Shown piece by piece: positions 28,992-37,228 of a DNA stretch of 64,000 bases. This DNA is from Chitinophagales bacterium (GTDB lineage: Bacteria > Bacteroidota > Bacteroidia > Chitinophagales > LD1): positions 620,001 through 684,000 of the forward strand of contig JAHBTS010000001.1 of assembly GCA_019638515.1 (NCBI GenBank), read 5' to 3'. Each line of letters starts with the position of its first letter. Position 1 is the first letter of the stretch. The notes under the pieces were generated by a model. That model was not told the DNA's origin, did no database searches, and saw only the letters and a list, made by a program, of their open reading frames with translations. A program made the position numbers and the translations under genes.

Positions 28992-29525
28992 TTATTCTTC
29001 TTGAGCAAATTTTTTAATTTCTTCTTCCAGCACAAGTTCATCGCCATCTACATAGCCAGTGTGGGTGTAAACTATTTTCCCTTTTTTATTGAGCAATATG
29101 GTAAATGGAATGCTTTGTATATTAAGTTCACGCTTAAGATCTTGATTGGGGTCTAAAAGAATATCGTACTCCCAACGTTGGCTATCGGTGTATGGTTTTA
29201 CTTTGCTGCTGCTGCGCGAATCGTCAATAGAAACTGCTACTAGTTTCATGTTGTATTTTTGCTGCCATTCTTCGTAAAGTTCGCTGATGTTGCCCAGTTC
29301 TTTTTTGCAAGGTACACACCATGTTGCCCAAAAACTTACTACGGTAATTTGTCCGGTTTTGGCATAGTCGCTTACGGTTACTCGTTTGCCATTTACATCA
29401 TTTAGTGTGAGCGATGGCAATGTTTTTTCGCCTAAAATTTTTTCGGAAAGTGTTTTTTCCTTGCCTTGGGCATAAATAAAAATGCTGCTTATTACAGCAA
29501 TGATGGTAAGAACTCTTTTTATCAT
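28992..29525 (-). CDS. TlpA/ResA-type thioredoxin-like protein
   Basis: A 177-aa exported thiol-disulfide reductant. It has a signal peptide (VLTIIAVISSIFIYAQG) and then an AhpC/TSA-thioredoxin fold with the active site WATWCVPC (C70, C73) and the cis-Pro in IQSIPFTILL. Family members reduce disulfides in the periplasm, for example in c-type cytochrome maturation apoproteins. Two genes upstream on the same strand lies an exported protein with a cytochrome c-like CxxxxCH motif, a suggestive but unproven link. The GH27 gene ends 17 bases upstream of its start codon. Confidence 0.9.
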   Translation of the reverse strand: MIKRVLTIIAVISSIFIYAQGKEKTLSEKILGEKTLPSLTLNDVNGKRVTVSDYAKTGQITVVSFWATWCVPCKKELGNISELYEEWQQKYNMKLVAVSIDDSRSSSKVKPYTDSQRWEYDILLDPNQDLKRELNIQSIPFTILLNKKGKIVYTHTGYVDGDELVLEEEIKKFAQEE

Positions 29526-29542
29526 AAATGTAAATTGAAGTT

Positions 29543-31006
29543 TTATAGATGTTTTTTTATTACAATGGTTTGATAGGGTGCTAAAATAATTGGTTGCGAG
29601 AGATTTTGTTGTTCGCTAAAATTAAGAATGGCACGCGTGTTTGATTGCAATTCTTTTTGGATGGTTTCCGGTACGGTAAGTTTTTTTGTTTTGTTTCCGG
29701 TATTGAAGAATGCATAGGCTGCACCATCGGAAAGTTCTTTTTTGTAAATCCAAATTCCATTTTTCTTTGATACTAAAGTGGCTTGCTTGCCTGCAACATC
29801 TTGGTTTAAAGCAATTAAATTGGAATGGAGCAGTATGTTTTGCGTGGCGGTATTCATTTTGCGTAAATCGCAACTGGTGAGGAGTGGAGCGTTGAGCATG
29901 CACCAAATGGCAAAATGGCTTTCGTATTGCGTATCGGTAAGTCCTTTAAATTTTCCTTTTGCCGAAGTGGCATTGCCGGTGCCGTAGTTGCCTACAATAA
30001 GCATATCGGGATCGTTCCATGCACCAGGAGCAGCGTATTTTTCTAAGCCTATTTGGTGACGCAGGATTTGCATAACGCCATATTGCCAAAAGTGAGTTCC
30101 TCCCCATTTGTCGAAAATATCGGGTGTAGTACGCCAATAGCTGCCTTGGGCTTGCGATGCCCATTTCCATGGTTTGCGAAGTCCCCATTCGCATACGCTA
30201 AATACAATGCTTCTGCCACTTTTTTTGAGTGCTTCTCCCATTTTTGTATAGCGTTTTATGGCTTCTTTTTGCGACCAAGGTGCAAAGCAGTAATCGTATT
30301 TTAGCAAATCTATACCCCATTCGGCATAGGTGGCAGCATCTATTTCTTCAAAACCGTAGCTGCCAAATTCTTTACCGCAGGTATATTCGGCAGCACAAGA
30401 ATATATGCCGAGTTTCAGGCCTTTGCTGTGAACATAATCGGCAACGTATTTCATGCCGTGCGGGAATTTTTTTTCATCTACTTTGGGTTTGCCGTTGGGC
30501 TCTCTTTGGTCTGCATGCCAATAGTCATCAATGTTGATGTATTCGTAGCCGGCATCGCGCATTCCGGTGCTTACCATAGCATCGGCTATTTCCATAACTA
30601 TATTTTCATCTACATCTTGGGCAAACACGTTCCAACTATTCCAACCCATAGGTGGCGTTAGGGCTAATTTTTCTCCAATGTTTAATTCTATTGTTTGTGT
30701 GGTGGTGCCATTTTTATCGGTAGCGGCAACTTTTACCTTGTAAATGCCTTTTTGGGGTGCTGTGCCTGAAATAATACCTGTGTTGCTATCTAGTTGTAAG
30801 CCGTTGGGCAGACTTTGCGCATGAAAAATGATTGGCTTTTCGCCTGTGGCGGCAATGGTATGTATAAATGGAGTGGAGGGATAACTGCCAATTATTTTTG
30901 GTCCGTGGAAAACAGGCTGAGCTGTTGCAGAGGTGTACAAGAGTGTGTATAGTGGCAGCAAGAATAGGAGTCTGATATATTTCAACTGAATTACGAATAA
31001 TTTCAT
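29543..31006 (-). CDS. Secreted GH27 alpha-galactosidase
   Basis: A 487-aa glycoside hydrolase that releases terminal alpha-linked galactose (some GH27 act on N-acetylgalactosamine). I chose the ATG at 31006 (MKLFVIQL) because the more upstream in-frame start at 31042 falls in the stem of the preceding gene's terminator. Signal peptide to about SATAQ; a putative Ig-like domain (about 22-110, SLPNGLQLDSNTGIISGTAP); then the (beta/alpha)8 barrel starting TPPMGWNSWNVF. The catalytic nucleophile is the Asp in LLKYDYC, and the acid/base is an Asp in GAWNDPDML. A small C-terminal beta-domain closes it. No T9SS tail is present, so it is probably periplasmic. Confidence 0.94.
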   Translation of the reverse strand: MKLFVIQLKYIRLLFLLPLYTLLYTSATAQPVFHGPKIIGSYPSTPFIHTIAATGEKPIIFHAQSLPNGLQLDSNTGIISGTAPQKGIYKVKVAATDKNGTTTQTIELNIGEKLALTPPMGWNSWNVFAQDVDENIVMEIADAMVSTGMRDAGYEYINIDDYWHADQREPNGKPKVDEKKFPHGMKYVADYVHSKGLKLGIYSCAAEYTCGKEFGSYGFEEIDAATYAEWGIDLLKYDYCFAPWSQKEAIKRYTKMGEALKKSGRSIVFSVCEWGLRKPWKWASQAQGSYWRTTPDIFDKWGGTHFWQYGVMQILRHQIGLEKYAAPGAWNDPDMLIVGNYGTGNATSAKGKFKGLTDTQYESHFAIWCMLNAPLLTSCDLRKMNTATQNILLHSNLIALNQDVAGKQATLVSKKNGIWIYKKELSDGAAYAFFNTGNKTKKLTVPETIQKELQSNTRAILNFSEQQNLSQPIILAPYQTIVIKKHL

Positions 31007-31027
31007 ACAGAAGTAATTAGTGCAATA

Positions 31028-31056
31028 AAAAAAGCCCAACACATTTGGTTGGGCTT
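31028..31056 (-). terminator. Terminator between the copper monooxygenase and GH27 genes
   Basis: AAGCCCAAC (31032-31040) pairs with GTTGGGCTT (31048-31056). Read on the minus strand it ends in a T7 run (31033-31027). It closes the gene ending at 31081 and makes GH27 a separate transcription unit or a read-through product. Confidence 0.85.
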
Positions 31057-31080
31057 CAAAAGTAATTTTTTGCTGTGGGT

Positions 31081-32772
31081 TTACTGTGTTACCACAAATT
31101 TTTTGCTTACAGAACTTCCGTTGGCAGCTACGTTTGCAAAGTAAATGCCTTTAGAAAGATTAGCAGGCAATTGGTAGCTGTTGCTGCCTATTTCGGTAAC
31201 GCCATTAAAGAGTGTTGCAATTTGTTTTCCGGCAATATCGGTAATGGTAACAGTTGTTTGCACACTTTCTTTAGCTTCAACCAATACCACACTTTCTGAT
31301 GATGCCGGGTTTGGAAGTACGGCTACTGTAGCAATTTTATCGGCAATAGCACTTACTCCCACCGTGCCCTGCGGTAATTGGTTGGTGTACATGTAGTAAT
31401 ACAAAAGCATTTCATCTTCGGTAGTAAAGCCAAATCGAATAACATTGCTGCTGGTATTATTAAATATTGCTTTTGCACGCAAGCCGTTTTTCATATCTAC
31501 TAGATAAAAATTGGGCCAATATTTTATTGGTGGGTGATCCCAAAGGTATTGTCCCATGTCGTAGTTCATTTTATAGTTCCAAAAGCCTTCGTAAAGCTGG
31601 GTGCCAAGTTTATTTGGTTTGGTTTTGTCGTACTCAAATAAATCGTAATCTATACCAAACTTATGGGTGTGAGAATTAAACATCCACAAGTAGCGTAATT
31701 CATTTTTGCCATTGTCGGGGTCGTTCATATAGCGGGTTACAGCTCCTGAATTTGCAGGTAAAAATCCGGCATTGCCTCCACTGCCAAGTTCGCCAAGTGT
31801 AACGCTGTTTACGAGTTTACTTTTCATTTCAATAGTATTTGGCTGGCGCTGGTTGTAATAAATATTGAAATAAAAATCGCAAGGTAAAACATGCTGGTTG
31901 CCATAGTTTTTAATGTGGTAGTTTAAATCGAGCCATGCTTTTTGATTCCAAAAGAGAGCAGTTCCTTGAGGCAAATCAATTTCTTCATCATCTTGCCAAG
32001 CTCCGGTTAAGAGTTTATTGCCATCAAAAGAGGTTACTCCGCCAGTAAGGCTTACTACTCTAATGCCATCGGGTTCTTTGGCGGCACTGGCAGAATCTAT
32101 GTATTTGAATAGTAGAAAGTGGTGGCTTTCGTTGTTCATAAAGCCATCTATTTTGGTTATTTCAGCTAAATACGGAAGGTTTAGTTCGTATTTTAGAAGC
32201 ATTTCGAATTCTTGAGCGGGACCGGATTTAGGTAAAAATATAGGGCCACAACGCACTCTTTTTCCGGCTCCATTGGCTGGTTTAGCCGGTTTTTGTAAAA
32301 AGTTGTAGTAGGGGTCATCGTAGTATTGGTTAATAACAGATGTATCAACGGTTTTGCCGGTTTTTTTAGCTCCGTTCATAATCCATTGGCGGATAAGCTC
32401 CAATTCTTTTTTAGAAAGCCCTTGTCCGTTGATATCTAACATGATGTCGCCTTCGCCTTGCTCTAAATCTAAATCGGAATCGAAGTCTTTAGATGCTTTG
32501 CGCAACAAGAAACTCTCGTACGGTTGGTTAACAAAAACCAAGCGATCTAACTTTGCTTTTGCCGTGCTATTTTCCGGAGTTTGGTTTAAAATGGAAGTGT
32601 ACACATCGCTTTCGCTTCCATCAAACTTCAATGTTTCTGACGAAGAAGCGCTGTGGCACGTATTGTTAGAACATTTAGTGTTTAAAATATGATGTACCTG
32701 GGTAAAAGTGTTTTGGGCACTGAGTGTTGCGGCTGATATAATGCCTGCCGCCAGCAGGTAAACCTGTTTCAT
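31081..32772 (-). CDS. PHM-like type II copper monooxygenase with haem-like motif and T9SS tail
   Basis: A 563-aa exported protein with a signal peptide cleaved near SAQ (residue 20). Residues 34-40 form CSNNTCH, a Cys-x4-Cys-His motif resembling a c-type haem site, followed by a cytochrome-like helical stretch to about 135. The central part (about 170-465) carries every copper ligand type of peptidylglycine alpha-hydroxylating monooxygenase: HH at 217-218 (ESHHFLLF), H286 (LNYHIKNYG), HxH at 368/370 (NSHTHKFG) and M455 (EDEMLLYYYMY), with spacing much like PHM. Such enzymes hydroxylate C-H bonds with O2 and a reductant. The C-terminal ~75 residues (VLPNPASSESVV to FVVTQ) are a T9SS sorting domain. 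Substrate is unknown. The copper site is read directly; haem binding is uncertain because CxxxxCH is non-standard. Confidence 0.75.
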   Translation of the reverse strand: MKQVYLLAAGIISAATLSAQNTFTQVHHILNTKCSNNTCHSASSSETLKFDGSESDVYTSILNQTPENSTAKAKLDRLVFVNQPYESFLLRKASKDFDSDLDLEQGEGDIMLDINGQGLSKKELELIRQWIMNGAKKTGKTVDTSVINQYYDDPYYNFLQKPAKPANGAGKRVRCGPIFLPKSGPAQEFEMLLKYELNLPYLAEITKIDGFMNNESHHFLLFKYIDSASAAKEPDGIRVVSLTGGVTSFDGNKLLTGAWQDDEEIDLPQGTALFWNQKAWLDLNYHIKNYGNQHVLPCDFYFNIYYNQRQPNTIEMKSKLVNSVTLGELGSGGNAGFLPANSGAVTRYMNDPDNGKNELRYLWMFNSHTHKFGIDYDLFEYDKTKPNKLGTQLYEGFWNYKMNYDMGQYLWDHPPIKYWPNFYLVDMKNGLRAKAIFNNTSSNVIRFGFTTEDEMLLYYYMYTNQLPQGTVGVSAIADKIATVAVLPNPASSESVVLVEAKESVQTTVTITDIAGKQIATLFNGVTEIGSNSYQLPANLSKGIYFANVAANGSSVSKKFVVTQ

Positions 32773-32850
32773 TTTGAACGTTGTTGTTTTCTTTTTTAGA
32801 TGAAGGTTACGAATGTAAAAAAATATTTACAAAAGGTTAAAAGTTGAAAA

Positions 32851-33834
32851 CTAATATTCCGTGAGTAGGGGTTTGTTGCCTACAATGGATTCAATTTGTT
32901 CTAATACGGTAGGTGTAAGTTGTGGTAGCGCTTGAAAGCATTGAATGTTTTCTTGCAGTTGCTGCACTTTACTGGCACCTAAAATAATACTGCTAACATT
33001 GGGGTTTTTAAGGCACCAAGCCAGTGATAGGTGGGTGAGCGAAATACCAATTTCGTTGGCAAGATTATAGAGTTGCAGCACCTTCTCTAACTTTTCGGTG
33101 TTGCCCAAGGCTTTTTCTTTTTGCACGTGCATGCTGTCTAAATTCAGGCGTGTATCGGAGCGTTGTAAATTATTTATGTATTTACCGGTAAGCAATCCCG
33201 CTGCTAGTGGACTCCAAATGGTAGTTCCCAATCCAAAGGTTTTGAACAGCGGCAGGTAGTTTTTCTCGAGGTTTTCGCGGTGGAAAAGGTTGTATTGTGG
33301 TTGTTCCATAGTGGGGCCAATAAGTTTATAGCGCTCTGCCCAATAATGAGCTTCGGTAATTTGCTGGGCCGTCCATTCGCTGGTGCCCCAGTAGAGTATT
33401 TTTCCTTGCCTTATTAAATCATTCATTACCCAAACAGTTTCGGCAATGGGCGTGTGTATATCGGGGCGGTGGCAAAAAAATAAATCGAGGTATTCTACTT
33501 GCAAGCGCTTTAGTGCAGCATGGCATGCTTCTACAACATGTTTGCGCATTAAGCCTTTTTGGTTGGGTAGCTGGCCGCCCCAAAAAACTTTGCTGGAAAC
33601 GAGGTAGGTGCTTCTATCCCAATTGAGTTGGCGAAGGATGTTGCCCATTACAATTTCACTCTTTCCGTTGGCATAGGTTTCGGCATTGTCGAAAAAATTG
33701 ATGCCGGCTTCGTAGGCGGTTATCATCAATTCTTTAGCAACATCATCGCTTATCTGTTGCCCAAAAGTTACCCATGTGCCGAATGAAAGTGCACTTATTT
33801 GCAGGCCGCTATTGCCCAGTCTTCTATATTCCAT
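32851..33834 (-). CDS. Aldo/keto reductase (Kv-beta/YghZ-like)
   Basis: A 327-aa NADPH-dependent oxidoreductase with a TIM-barrel fold, reducing aldehydes or ketones in the cytosol. N-terminal MEYRRLGNSGLQISALSFGT is the standard opening. The catalytic tetrad shows as FFDNAETYANGKSE (Asp, Tyr), SSKVFWG (Lys) and LFFCHRPD (His). The C-terminal cofactor motif is SSIILGASKVQQLQEN. It has the typical length. It is downstream of and divergent from the Ig-repeat protein gene and is not part of an evident operon. Physiological substrate is unknown. Confidence 0.93.
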   Translation of the reverse strand: MEYRRLGNSGLQISALSFGTWVTFGQQISDDVAKELMITAYEAGINFFDNAETYANGKSEIVMGNILRQLNWDRSTYLVSSKVFWGGQLPNQKGLMRKHVVEACHAALKRLQVEYLDLFFCHRPDIHTPIAETVWVMNDLIRQGKILYWGTSEWTAQQITEAHYWAERYKLIGPTMEQPQYNLFHRENLEKNYLPLFKTFGLGTTIWSPLAAGLLTGKYINNLQRSDTRLNLDSMHVQKEKALGNTEKLEKVLQLYNLANEIGISLTHLSLAWCLKNPNVSSIILGASKVQQLQENIQCFQALPQLTPTVLEQIESIVGNKPLLTEY

Positions 33835-33866
33835 TGTTTGTTTTTTTTGAATGCAGCGAATGCTAA

Positions 33867-33874
33867 CAAACGTA
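33867..33874 (-). promoter_or_regulatory. -7 element of the aldo/keto reductase promoter
   Basis: On the minus strand the sequence reads TACGTTTG, matching TAnnTTTG, 33 bases above the start codon at 33834. No convincing -33 element is seen. Confidence 0.45.
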
Positions 33875-34041
33875 ATATCATTTTAATTGTTGAAAACTTA
33901 AAAAGCGTTGAATTGTTCATTTTTATTCGATTTTGAGGCTAAAATGAAGGTTTGGACGCGTCCATTTTTTCAACAATGGACTTTTTTCACCGGATGGCAT
34001 ACATATAAAGTTCAACTTTGCAGCCACAAAATAAAATCAGC

Positions 34042-37000
34042 ATGGTAAAGAAATTTACAACCTTTTTATTGGCTTTTTCTGCATGGATAGGCGTAGCCGC
34101 CCAAACAACCGTTGTGAACGGTTCTATGGAAAGTTGGGATAGCCCCAGCTCTTCAAGTGCAGAACCCAGCAATTGGAATTCAGGAAAAACAGCAGGCGGC
34201 ACTTGGGGCGGTTCGGTTCCCCAAACTTGCTGGCGCGATACCAGTACTTTAAACGGAGGTGCCTATTGTGCCAAGTTGGTTTCGGGAATTGTATTGGGTA
34301 ATGTGGCAAATGGCGCGCTTACTACAGGCCGGCTAATGGCAAAAACTACTTCTAAGGCAGAAGGATATATAGAAACAGTAACCAATAACTCCAGTTTTAA
34401 TATGCCATTTATTGGCAAACCCGATAGCTTTGTTTTTTGGTATAGGTATGCACCTCAAGGCTCAGATTATCCTAGGGTAGAAGCGAGATTACACGAAAGT
34501 ACTTGCCAGGTTCCCGAAATTCCGGTGGGCAATAATCACCCGTTAGATACTAATAATATTGTTGCCAGAGCACTTTGGACAGGTTCTAATGCAGCACAAA
34601 CAGGATGGGTAAGGGTTGCCGTTCCTTTTGTATATAGAAAAAGTACTACTCCGCAATATATTTTAATTACAAGTACGCCTAGTGGCGATGCTACCGGAGG
34701 AACACAAGGAAGTACAGTTTGGTTAGATGAGTTTTCAGTTATTTACAACCCTACACTGGCACTTTCGGGCAGCAAAAACTATGGTACATTTTATGTTTCT
34801 GCTTCGGTGGGTGCATCGGTAAGTGTTCCATATACAGCTTCAGGCTCATACAATGCTGGCAATACTTTTACAGCACAGTTGAGCAATGCTGCAGGCAGTT
34901 TTGCTTCGCCTGTAAGTTTGGGCACTTTGGCAGGTGTGGCTTCGGGAACCATAAACGGCACTATTCCTGCAGGTACAGCAGCCGGAAGTGGCTATAAAAT
35001 TCGGGTGGTTTCAAGTAGTCCGGCAGTGAAATCAGATACAGGCACCGCCACCATTGTGTTGGTTGCAACTTCGGTAGCGCCAAGCACAGTACAAACAATT
35101 GCGGTGACTGCCAATGGTAATCAACTTTCGGTTACGGAAACCGCAGGAGCTGCTTCGCGCGAGTGGAAGTACACTACTACTTCCGGTAGCAATTATCAAT
35201 CGTTTGCAGTGGCAAGTACTGCTACGCAGCATACTCCTAATTTTGCTTCGGCAGGAACCTATTACATAGTATGCGAAACTACCTATCCGGGTGGTACTGT
35301 AGTGCGCAGCAATGAAGTGCAAGTGAACGTAGTGAGCAACAGTATAGCTCCGGCTTCGCCTCAAAGTTTATTAACCAATGCTGCTGGAAATGTATTAACC
35401 GTTACCGAATCGGCCGCTGCCACTTCGCGCGAGTGGAAATATACTACTACTTCCGGCAGTAACTATCAATCGTTTGGAACTGCCCAAACAGGAACTACTT
35501 ATACTCCGCAATTTGCCTCTTCAGGTAATTATTATGTGGTGTGCCAAAGCGTGATAAGCGGAGTTACCGTTACTAGTAACGAAGTTCAAATTTCGGTGAA
35601 TAGTGTTACGTTGGCTATTACATCTGTGAGTGGTTTTCCAATAGATTTTAGCCCTAACGCCCCCAATAAAAATGTAGCAGTTGTTTATACCGTTACAGGA
35701 GGCAGTTTTAATTCAGGCAATGTGTTTACCGCAGAGTTGAGCGATGCTAATGGAAGTTTCAACAATCCTGTAACCATTGGAAGTGTTACTGCTACCACAG
35801 GAGGTACTATCAATGCAGTTGTTGCTAATACTACACCAAGCGGGCTTCAATACCGCATACGCGTAGTGGGCAGCAATCCTGCGGTTTTCGGAAACGATAA
35901 TGGTACCGATTTGCAAATTGATCAGTTTGCAAACTCTGTATCTTCTGCGGCTAAGCAAACTATACAGTACAATACAAGTGGAAACTTATTGGCTGTAACC
36001 GAATCGCAGAATGCAACTTCGCGTAAGTGGAAATTTGGTAACACTGCTTCGGGGCCATTTCAATCATTTACACCAGCAGTAACTGGCGCAAGCTATATGC
36101 CTAATTTTGCTTTGCCGGGAACTTATTTTGTGGTATGTACATCGTTTAACCAATATGGCGATTCTGTTACATCAAATGCGGTGGAAATAGAAGTAACCAA
36201 TGGTTCGCAACTGGTTACTACTGCTGTGAACAATGCACCGTTTTATGTTTCGCCTAAGGCTACTGCAAGTGGAACGGTTACTTTTACTTCCGATATTATT
36301 TTTGGGCAAAACAATGAGTTTACGGCAGAGCTTTCAGATGCTGCCGGTAGTTTTGCTAATGCGGTGGCAGTAGGTACTTTAAGCGGAACCACTGTAGCAC
36401 CTATTGCAATTACAATTCCTAACAACACAACAGGTGGAAACGGCTACAAAATTCGTGTGGTTTCGAGTAATCCTGTGGCAACCGGAACACCCGGTACTGC
36501 ATTTGCCGTTATTCCTTTTGAGGTAACAATAACGCCCAGCGATACGCAACATGCAGTAGTGAATGTTGCTGCGCCTACACTTACAGCCAATGAAACACAC
36601 ACTGCCGTTTCGCGTGAGTGGTTGGTGTCTTTCATCGGAGGTTCTTTCTATAATTCTTTTAGTCCTAAAGAAACCGGAGCAACTGTAAACCCGGTGTTTT
36701 TGGGAGCGGGAACTGCTTATGTGATTTGCCGTTCGGTTAATGCGAGCAACGATACTGTTCAGTCTGCCGAAGTGGTTTATTTGGTAGAAGAGCCTAATGC
36801 TATTCACGATGCTTTGATGGTAAAAATGAGCGCTTGGTTCAATACTGAAAACTTAAATGTAGATTGGAGTGGTATAGAAGATGCTTCGCTAAAATTATTC
36901 AATACGGCAGGAGCCGAAGTATTACATATTGCCAACATTACTGCTGGTTTAAATAAGGTTGAATGCGCCTCGTTACCTCAAGGCATATATGTGTTGCAGG

Positions 37001-37047
37001 TAATTTCTATGGGCAAAACCCGTCAGGTAAAATTGCTAAAGAACTAA
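34042..37047 (+). CDS. Large exported Ig-repeat protein with divergent T9SS tail
   Basis: About 1,001 aa from the ATG at 34042 (MVKKFTTFLLAFSAWIGVAA); a TTG start 24 bases earlier is less likely. After the signal peptide, residues about 22-240 form a jelly-roll-like domain that opens NGSMESWDSPSS and includes GSTVWLDEFSVIY. This resembles the PCMD/carbohydrate-binding-like domain of Bacteroidota outer-membrane proteins. Next come seven Ig-like repeats in the order A-B-B-A-B-A-B, A marked by FTAQLSNAAGSF and B by SREWKYTTTSG. The last ~80 residues (ASLKLFNTAGAEVLHI to VKLLKN) look like a type A sorting domain, but the usual YPNP motif is missing. It is probably a surface adhesin or polysaccharide binder. 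A terminator follows at 37081. Confidence 0.82.
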   Translation: MVKKFTTFLLAFSAWIGVAAQTTVVNGSMESWDSPSSSSAEPSNWNSGKTAGGTWGGSVPQTCWRDTSTLNGGAYCAKLVSGIVLGNVANGALTTGRLMAKTTSKAEGYIETVTNNSSFNMPFIGKPDSFVFWYRYAPQGSDYPRVEARLHESTCQVPEIPVGNNHPLDTNNIVARALWTGSNAAQTGWVRVAVPFVYRKSTTPQYILITSTPSGDATGGTQGSTVWLDEFSVIYNPTLALSGSKNYGTFYVSASVGASVSVPYTASGSYNAGNTFTAQLSNAAGSFASPVSLGTLAGVASGTINGTIPAGTAAGSGYKIRVVSSSPAVKSDTGTATIVLVATSVAPSTVQTIAVTANGNQLSVTETAGAASREWKYTTTSGSNYQSFAVASTATQHTPNFASAGTYYIVCETTYPGGTVVRSNEVQVNVVSNSIAPASPQSLLTNAAGNVLTVTESAAATSREWKYTTTSGSNYQSFGTAQTGTTYTPQFASSGNYYVVCQSVISGVTVTSNEVQISVNSVTLAITSVSGFPIDFSPNAPNKNVAVVYTVTGGSFNSGNVFTAELSDANGSFNNPVTIGSVTATTGGTINAVVANTTPSGLQYRIRVVGSNPAVFGNDNGTDLQIDQFANSVSSAAKQTIQYNTSGNLLAVTESQNATSRKWKFGNTASGPFQSFTPAVTGASYMPNFALPGTYFVVCTSFNQYGDSVTSNAVEIEVTNGSQLVTTAVNNAPFYVSPKATASGTVTFTSDIIFGQNNEFTAELSDAAGSFANAVAVGTLSGTTVAPIAITIPNNTTGGNGYKIRVVSSNPVATGTPGTAFAVIPFEVTITPSDTQHAVVNVAAPTLTANETHTAVSREWLVSFIGGSFYNSFSPKETGATVNPVFLGAGTAYVICRSVNASNDTVQSAEVVYLVEEPNAIHDALMVKMSAWFNTENLNVDWSGIEDASLKLFNTAGAEVLHIANITAGLNKVECASLPQGIYVLQVISMGKTRQVKLLKN
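34759..36790 (+). repeat. Tandem Ig-like repeats (A and B types), one pair nearly identical
   Basis: Two type-B copies, near 35153-35205 and 35423-35476, are almost identical in DNA (about 270 bases apart), and the protein stretch SREWKYTTTSGSNYQSF is exact in both. The other B copies (about 36010 and 36610) and three A copies are diverged. The close pair suggests recent duplication or gene conversion. Confidence 0.8.
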
Positions 37048-37079
37048 GTTCGTTTCATCCATTGGAACTTGGTATGCTT

Positions 37080-37119
37080 ATCCCGAAGTGCCGTTACAGG
37101 TTGCTTCGGGATTTTTTTT
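37080..37119 (+). terminator. Terminator of the Ig-repeat protein gene
   Basis: TCCCGAAG (37081-37088) pairs with CTTCGGGA (37104-37111), and a T8 run follows. Confidence 0.85.
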
Positions 37120-37228
37120 GAGGAGTGGTTTACACTTAAAAACTTTGGAATTCAAATTGAAAAATGTTGCAATACTTTTTTTTGAAAACAATTGTAGCCG
37201 ATTAACTTCACCTGATATTCTTTAGAAA

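Noticed and set aside
31007..31042. An upstream in-frame start of the GH27 gene at 31042
   Set aside because: It falls in the stem of the preceding gene's terminator and adds a Cys/Phe-rich leader before a normal signal peptide.
35153..35476. Nearly identical tandem DNA repeats that might suggest CRISPR or a satellite
   Set aside because: They are in-frame copies of an Ig-like protein repeat, about 270 bases apart, without spacers or cas genes.
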